Assembly: GCA_001776635.1 (NCBI GenBank)
Contig: MFCP01000008.1
Location: 1 to 41,860, forward strand
Direction: 5' to 3'
Length of the DNA: 41,860 bases
Source: Candidatus Daviesbacteria bacterium RIFCSPHIGHO2_01_FULL_40_11
Lineage (GTDB): Bacteria > Patescibacteriota > Microgenomatia > Daviesbacterales > UBA10151
This document shows, in pieces, positions 37,785 to 41,860 of this stretch. Position numbers and translations under genes: made by a program. The notes under the pieces are model-generated. The model searched no databases. It was not told where the DNA came from and was given only the letters and a program-made list of their open reading frames with translations. Every line of letters begins with the position of its first letter. The stretch's first letter is position 1.

Positions 37785-39461
37785 CTAGGATTCTTTTGTG
37801 ACTCTCATGACTTCTTCAATAGTAGTTATCCCCAACTGGATTTTATCCAGGCCGTCCTCCATCATAGTAGCCATACCCTCCTCGATGGCTTTTTTAGCTA
37901 TCATGTCCGAATCAGCTTTTTGGGTAATCAATTTCTTGATTTCTTCGCTTAATTCAAGGATCTCAAAAATGCCGATCCTGCCGCTATATCCGGTAGTATG
38001 GCAGACTTCACACCCGGTGCCACCGTATACCCTGATTTCTTTGGTGTCACCAAAGTGTTTTTTTACCACATCGGCGGCGAATAACTTGGCCATTTCATCG
38101 AAGGTTTTGATGGATGAAGCCTTGCATTTTTCGCAAATTTTCCTGACCAGCCTTTGGCCAATAATGATATTGACTGTCGAGGCAACCAGAAACGGCTCAA
38201 TACCCATATCAATCAACCTGGGTAAGGCTGTGGCTGCATCATTGGTATGCAAGGTGGATAAAACCAGATGTCCGGTCATAGCTGAGTTGATGGCAATATC
38301 TGAAGTTTCACCGTCCCTAATTTCGCCCACATAAATAATATCTGGGTCCTGCCTTAGGATTGACCTTAAGCCTTCCGCAAAAGTCAAGTTCGTCTTGGGG
38401 TTAACCTGAATTTGGTTAATGCCTCCGATATCATATTCCACAGGGTCTTCTATGGTGGCAATATTTTTCTCCCTGGTATTAAGAATTTTTAAGATGGCAT
38501 AAATCGTCGTAGTCTTACCAGATCCGGTTGGCCCGGTCGAAAGCACCATCCCAAAAGGTTTGGTAAAACCAGCTTTGACCTTTTTCATATCCTGTTCGTC
38601 CATGCCCAGGTCAGTCAAACCAAATTGCCGGTATCTGGAGGTCAGTAGTCTTAACACAGCTTTTTCCCCCTCCACTATCGGGACAATTGAAACCCGGACA
38701 TCCAGTTCTTCTTCTTTCAGCTTGATTTGCAGCTTGCCATCCTGGGCGCTTAAGTGTTCATCTGTCCTTAGCCTTGATAGAACCTTGATTCTGGTGATTA
38801 CCTGGTCGTGCAGGTTAATAGGCAAAGTCAGTACATCGTGCAAAATACCGTCTATCCTAAACCTGACAAGCGATTTGCCCTCTTCCGGTTCAATATGGAT
38901 GTCTGATGCTTTATTTTCGTAGGCATACTCGATTAAGGTATCTACCATCTCTGAAATAGGCGCTTCGGAGTCTGATTTACCTGCCTGGTCAACCTGTTGC
39001 TTTAAAAGTTCGTCAAAAGTTTTTTGGATTTCTTTTTTGTAAAGGTTGAGGGTCTCTTTGATATCGTGGGGAGTCGCAAAATAAACTTCTACTTTCCGGC
39101 CGGTTTTTTTGGTAATCAGACTTTCAAATTCCTGGCTGCGGGATTTTGAGGTAGCAATCTTTAAATTATCATCAGTTTTGCCAAAGACTATGGTTTGCTG
39201 CGACCTGGCCACTGATTCCGGAATAGTCTGTAGCAAGTTTTGGGGGATCGGAGTTTTATTAAGCACCACAAAAGGCAATTTCAAATTATCAGCGATGAGC
39301 CTACCCAGGTTTTCATCCGTTATCAGATCGCTCTTTATCAGAGCATCATAAAAAGGAATTTTTTCAACCTCTGTCTGATCATGGATCTTTTTTAATTCTT
39401 CTGCCGAAAGTATTTCGTTTTGCAGTAAGAGGTTGTATAAATCCTTATCAGATATAACCAT
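37785..39461 (-). CDS. pilB: Type IV pilus assembly ATPase PilB
   Basis: The hexameric ATPase that drives pilus extension at the cytoplasmic face. The N-terminal GSPII_E domain (about 1-150) has 'LLLQNEILSAEEL'. The ATPase core has Walker A 'GPTGSGKTTTIYAIL' (about 306-320), the Asp box 'IATIEDPVEY', Walker B 'QDPDIIYVGEIRDGET' and the His box 'MTGHLVLSTLHTNDA'. A four-Cys zinc module, 'CEKC...CEVC', lies near the C terminus, typical of PilB/GspE and absent from the retraction ATPase PilT. No pilT is in view. It follows the receiver genes and leads the pilus structural genes. Confidence 0.97.
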   Translation of the reverse strand: MVISDKDLYNLLLQNEILSAEELKKIHDQTEVEKIPFYDALIKSDLITDENLGRLIADNLKLPFVVLNKTPIPQNLLQTIPESVARSQQTIVFGKTDDNLKIATSKSRSQEFESLITKKTGRKVEVYFATPHDIKETLNLYKKEIQKTFDELLKQQVDQAGKSDSEAPISEMVDTLIEYAYENKASDIHIEPEEGKSLVRFRIDGILHDVLTLPINLHDQVITRIKVLSRLRTDEHLSAQDGKLQIKLKEEELDVRVSIVPIVEGEKAVLRLLTSRYRQFGLTDLGMDEQDMKKVKAGFTKPFGMVLSTGPTGSGKTTTIYAILKILNTREKNIATIEDPVEYDIGGINQIQVNPKTNLTFAEGLRSILRQDPDIIYVGEIRDGETSDIAINSAMTGHLVLSTLHTNDAATALPRLIDMGIEPFLVASTVNIIIGQRLVRKICEKCKASSIKTFDEMAKLFAADVVKKHFGDTKEIRVYGGTGCEVCHTTGYSGRIGIFEILELSEEIKKLITQKADSDMIAKKAIEEGMATMMEDGLDKIQLGITTIEEVMRVTKES

Positions 39462-39473
39462 ATTCTTCTTTGT

Positions 39474-39839
39474 CTATTTGAGGAATCCTTTAACCTTATC
39501 GATAACTTGGGAAGGGGTATAGTTTGATTTAATGAGGTATCCTACTGCGCCTTTTTTGACAGCTGTTTCCGTATCAGCAGTGGCTGATAAGTTGCTTAAG
39601 ACTAGAATAGGAATACTTTGGGTCTCGGGATCAGCCTTTACCCTTTCGATTACCTCCAAGCCGTTTAGCTTGGGGAGCATCACATCCAGTAAGACTAAAT
39701 CCGGTAAAAAGGATTTAAACTTGGCCAATCCCTCTTCACCATCTTTGGCTATCTCAACCTCAAAACCCTCCACCTGAAGTTTTTTAGCATACATCTTCAA
39801 TAGAAATGGATCATCCTCTACAATTAATATCTTAGGCAT
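39474..39839 (-). CDS. Stand-alone receiver protein (CheY-like)
   Basis: A single receiver domain of 121 residues: the acidic pocket 'ILIVEDDPFLLKMY', the phospho-acceptor Asp in 'LPDLVLLDVMLPKLNG' (about 53), the switch Ser/Thr in 'ILVLSNLSA' and Lys in 'GYLIKSNYTPSQVID'. All key residues are present, so it should be phosphorylated by the kinase upstream. No output domain, so it acts by protein contact, possibly on PilB which starts 12 bases later. Its ATG overlaps the end of the preceding receiver gene by 8 bases. Confidence 0.93.
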   Translation of the reverse strand: MPKILIVEDDPFLLKMYAKKLQVEGFEVEIAKDGEEGLAKFKSFLPDLVLLDVMLPKLNGLEVIERVKADPETQSIPILVLSNLSATADTETAVKKGAVGYLIKSNYTPSQVIDKVKGFLK

Positions 39840-40212
39840 GGGTGTTTAAATATTTTTCAACGTTTTGGAAAACCTCAGAGGGGGTGACCTGATCTTTTCT
39901 CCAGTAGGCCACGACTTTTGACATTAAATCAGGGTTGTCTTTTAAAACCAGGTCCTTCTGCACAACTGTTAATGCCGCTACCGGGATATCCTCAACAGCC
40001 GGGGTACTCTTTAGCCTTTTTAACACCTCAAATCCATCAACCTTGGGTATCCTTAAATCAAGGATAATAAAATCAGGGCGATTTTTTACGGTTTCACCAA
40101 ACCCTTGTTCACCATCTGTGGCCGTGATGATTTGATAGTCCCCTTTTTTAAATCTATTCGCATACATTTTCAGTAAAATTGGGTCGTCTTCAATAATTAA
40201 TAGTTTTCTCAT
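39832..40212 (-). CDS. Second stand-alone receiver protein
   Basis: A receiver domain: 'LLIIEDDPILLKMYANRFK', phospho-acceptor Asp in 'RPDFIILDLRIPKVDG', Thr in 'VAALTVVQKD' and Lys in 'VVAYWRKDQVTPSEVF'. A short insertion (LVLKDNPDLMSK) lies before the final strand, a feature not seen in the partner receiver. ATG 40212 (MRKLLIIEDD) is chosen, since the frame from 40254 would overlap the kinase gene and adds a non-family tail. It lies between the kinase and the other receiver, 10 bases after the kinase stop. Confidence 0.92.
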   Translation of the reverse strand: MRKLLIIEDDPILLKMYANRFKKGDYQIITATDGEQGFGETVKNRPDFIILDLRIPKVDGFEVLKRLKSTPAVEDIPVAALTVVQKDLVLKDNPDLMSKVVAYWRKDQVTPSEVFQNVEKYLNTHA

Positions 40213-40222
40213 TATTTTTAAA

Positions 40223-41701
40223 TTATAGCATACTGCTAACCAGAGGCAGCGCAAAAGTAAAGGTTGTACCTTTGCCGGGTTCCGAGTGTTCTATCCACAT
40301 ATTTCCACCCAGCCCCCTGGTAAATTCCCGGGAAAGATATAGACCTAAACCTGTTCCCAGCGGTCTGCCCATTTGAGATGTGCTGATTTGAGAAAATTTT
40401 CCAAACAATTTTTCCTGGTTCTCTTTAGAGATTCCAATTCCCGTATCAGTCACTGAAATATAGGCAAATTTTCCATATGGTCGGAAAGATATGGTGATCC
40501 CGCCTTGATCAGTAAATTTTAGGGCATTGCTTACCAAATTAATCAGGATCTGTTTGACTTTATCTACATCAGCCCTGACTTTGTTGATAGGCGACTGTGA
40601 AACCGCCAATTTGATATTCTTTTGGGAAGACAGCGGTTTTAGTGTCTCTACAATCTCATTTGCCACATCAGGTATTGATACCTCAGTTATAGCATACTTA
40701 ATCCTGCCTGATTCAATCCGGGATACGTCAAGCATATCGTTAACCAGTTGAATTAACCGTTCTGTGGACTGGGCAATATCTGATAAAGGATCTTTTAACT
40801 GCTCATTGACACTGCCGTAATCCCCTTCAAAAATCATTGAGATTAATCCTTTTATAGCCGTCATGGGTGTGCGTAGCTCGTGTGAAGCCAGGAAAACAAA
40901 TTCATCCTTCATTTTCTCCAGTTCTCTTTCTTTGGTAATGTCTTTTAGCACCACCACTACACCTGTAACCCTTTTATTGCCTTCGAATATGGGCGAACTG
41001 GTATATAGAACCGGCATCATATTCCCGTCTGTCTTTTGAAGTATAATCCTGCTTCCGCTGATTAACTTTTCGCCTTGTAAAGCCATACTGATAAAATCAG
41101 CAGCCGGGGTATAGTCTTTTTCATTCATCAGTTTTAATATTGTCAGGTAAGGTTGTCCTACAGCCGCGGTAGGATTTATTCCGATCATCTTGCCAGCGGC
41201 ATCATTTAGTAGAATTATCCTTTGTTGGTTATCAATCGCAATCACCGCATCACCAATACTGGTCATTAGTGCCTCGTCCTTAGCCCTTTCCCTGTCCAGT
41301 TCCAAATAATTGGCGGCCAACTCTTTTTCTTTTAATTTCTCATCCCGTAAAGAGTTAGCCATGTTTTGCATTCCGCTGGTTAAATTATTAATAACGGTAT
41401 TAAAATTTTGCGCCAGCTCTCCGATTTCATCTGTGGATTTTATCCCTATCCTTCGGCTTAGGTCTCCGGTTGCGATCGTTTTGGCAACTGAATTCAGACT
41501 ATCAATTGGATTGATAACTAATTTTTTAAGAACCAATAAGACTATTAAAGTCGAGGGGATTACCGCCAAGCATAAAATGAAAAGTATCCTTATTGCCTCC
41601 GAGAAATTTACAGTTAAAGGTAGGATCAGAAAATTTGTAGCCGAAAGACCTAAAATTATTCCGGCCAAAACAACGATGATTATTTTAAGAGAAAGTTTCA
41701 T
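40223..41701 (-). CDS. Membrane histidine kinase with HAMP and PAS domains
   Basis: Two helices at about 6-28 and 36-59 with almost no outer loop, a HAMP domain (about 60-112, 'INPIDSLNSVAKTIATGDLSRRIG'), a coiled region, a PAS domain (about 140-255, 'DAVIAIDNQQRIILLNDAAGKMIGINPTAAVG' to 'GVVVVLKDITKERELE'), and HisKA with phospho-accepting His274 in 'FLASHELRTPMTAIKG'. The HATPase follows: N box 'QILINLVSNALKFT', 'VTDTGIGI' and 'GTGLGLYLSREF'. Complete and probably active. Lacking a sensor domain outside, it likely senses membrane state or a cytoplasmic ligand through PAS. It heads the receiver and pilus genes, so it probably controls pilus output. Confidence 0.95.
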   Translation of the reverse strand: MKLSLKIIIVVLAGIILGLSATNFLILPLTVNFSEAIRILFILCLAVIPSTLIVLLVLKKLVINPIDSLNSVAKTIATGDLSRRIGIKSTDEIGELAQNFNTVINNLTSGMQNMANSLRDEKLKEKELAANYLELDRERAKDEALMTSIGDAVIAIDNQQRIILLNDAAGKMIGINPTAAVGQPYLTILKLMNEKDYTPAADFISMALQGEKLISGSRIILQKTDGNMMPVLYTSSPIFEGNKRVTGVVVVLKDITKERELEKMKDEFVFLASHELRTPMTAIKGLISMIFEGDYGSVNEQLKDPLSDIAQSTERLIQLVNDMLDVSRIESGRIKYAITEVSIPDVANEIVETLKPLSSQKNIKLAVSQSPINKVRADVDKVKQILINLVSNALKFTDQGGITISFRPYGKFAYISVTDTGIGISKENQEKLFGKFSQISTSQMGRPLGTGLGLYLSREFTRGLGGNMWIEHSEPGKGTTFTFALPLVSSML

Positions 41702-41812
41702 CTAGGCAGGCTACTGCATTAATCATACAATAAACCGGAAAACACTAAAAGCTCTCAAGGCAGATCCCTAAGTAGAGAATTAGCAAATAAACTGTTAAAA
41801 TAACAATCACAT

Positions 41813-41860
41813 GGTGATCGTAGCTCAACGGCAGAGCGCCAGATTGTGGATCTGGTGGTT
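41813..41860 (+). tRNA. tRNA-His (GUG), 5' part
   Basis: It begins GGTGATCG, with the extra 5' G typical of tRNA-His. The D-arm is AGCTCAACGGCAGAGC, and the anticodon stem CCAGA/TCTGG encloses TTGTGGA (anticodon GTG). The variable loop starts at the window edge, and the T-arm and acceptor 3' strand lie outside. The 110 bases before it hold no gene. Confidence 0.93.

Noticed and set aside
1-41860. CRISPR array, prophage, insertion sequence or plasmid origin
   Set aside because: No regularly spaced repeats with unique spacers, no cas, phage structural or transposase genes; the fic iterons lack a replication gene.

Overview
The window looks like part of a small, gene-dense, moderately AT-rich bacterial genome of the Candidate Phyla Radiation (Patescibacteria), possibly Microgenomates-like. 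This is inferred from gene content, not from a marker gene. The support is: very short intergenic gaps; many first genes whose -10 box lies only about 5-12 bases before the ATG (leaderless transcripts); small endonuclease-type genes packed against tRNA genes; a Gram-positive-like type IV pilus operon; and CPR-typical enzymes (divergent enolase, short phosphoglycerate mutase, UDP-glucuronate decarboxylase-type epimerase, L,D-transpeptidase, DUF475, SPW and SIMPL proteins). TGA ends several intact genes (msrA, fic, the sugar dehydrogenase), so UGA is a normal stop here. Layout, left part (1-13.6 kb): a HAD fragment, an msrA-msrB repair pair, an S41 peptidase carrying a J-like domain, a DUF475 membrane protein, a large polytopic membrane protein, and a Fic AMPylase bracketed by 11-12 bp iteron arrays. 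Next come a Tat-lipoprotein metallopeptidase broken by a frameshift at an A7 run, and an RRM RNA-binding protein whose Shine-Dalgarno is buried in a hairpin. A LAGLIDADG gene ends exactly where tRNA-Leu begins, followed by tRNA-Pro. Then an L,D-transpeptidase, a C39-like peptidase with repeats, a secreted hydrolase and sugar dehydrogenase pair, and a SIMPL protein. Middle part (13.6-25 kb): tRNA-Gly, a polytopic membrane protein, a GIY-YIG gene behind a series of hairpins, a signal-peptidase homologue that lacks its catalytic serine, a zinc-finger protein, and a two-gene fatty-acid cluster. The cluster pairs a double-hotdog dehydratase with an enoyl-ACP reductase that has TGA inside its catalytic YX6K motif. 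Then formate-tetrahydrofolate ligase, an SPW membrane protein flanked by repeated TTTCAGT motifs and a foldable RNA segment, a HAD phosphatase, tRNA-Arg overlapped by an HTH gene, and a nucleotide-sugar epimerase. Right part (25-41.9 kb): pyruvate kinase is reduced to a remnant. Opposite it lies an operon ordered ppsA-eno-gpm, that is pyruvate to PEP to 2-PG to 3-PG. A secreted glycosidase follows, then an intergenic stretch that looks like a free-standing structured RNA with its own promoter and terminator. The rest is one long minus-strand locus: histidine kinase, two receivers, PilB, PilC, five pilin-like proteins and a PilM/GspL-like protein with a LytR_C tail. One of the pilin-like proteins has a C-terminal part built of about eight tryptophan-rich repeats, a candidate pilus-tip adhesin. 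A partial tRNA-His ends the window. The strongest candidates for something undescribed are the structured RNA, the pilin-propeller protein, the Fic iterons, the tRNA-abutting endonuclease genes and the fabI gene interrupted in its active site.
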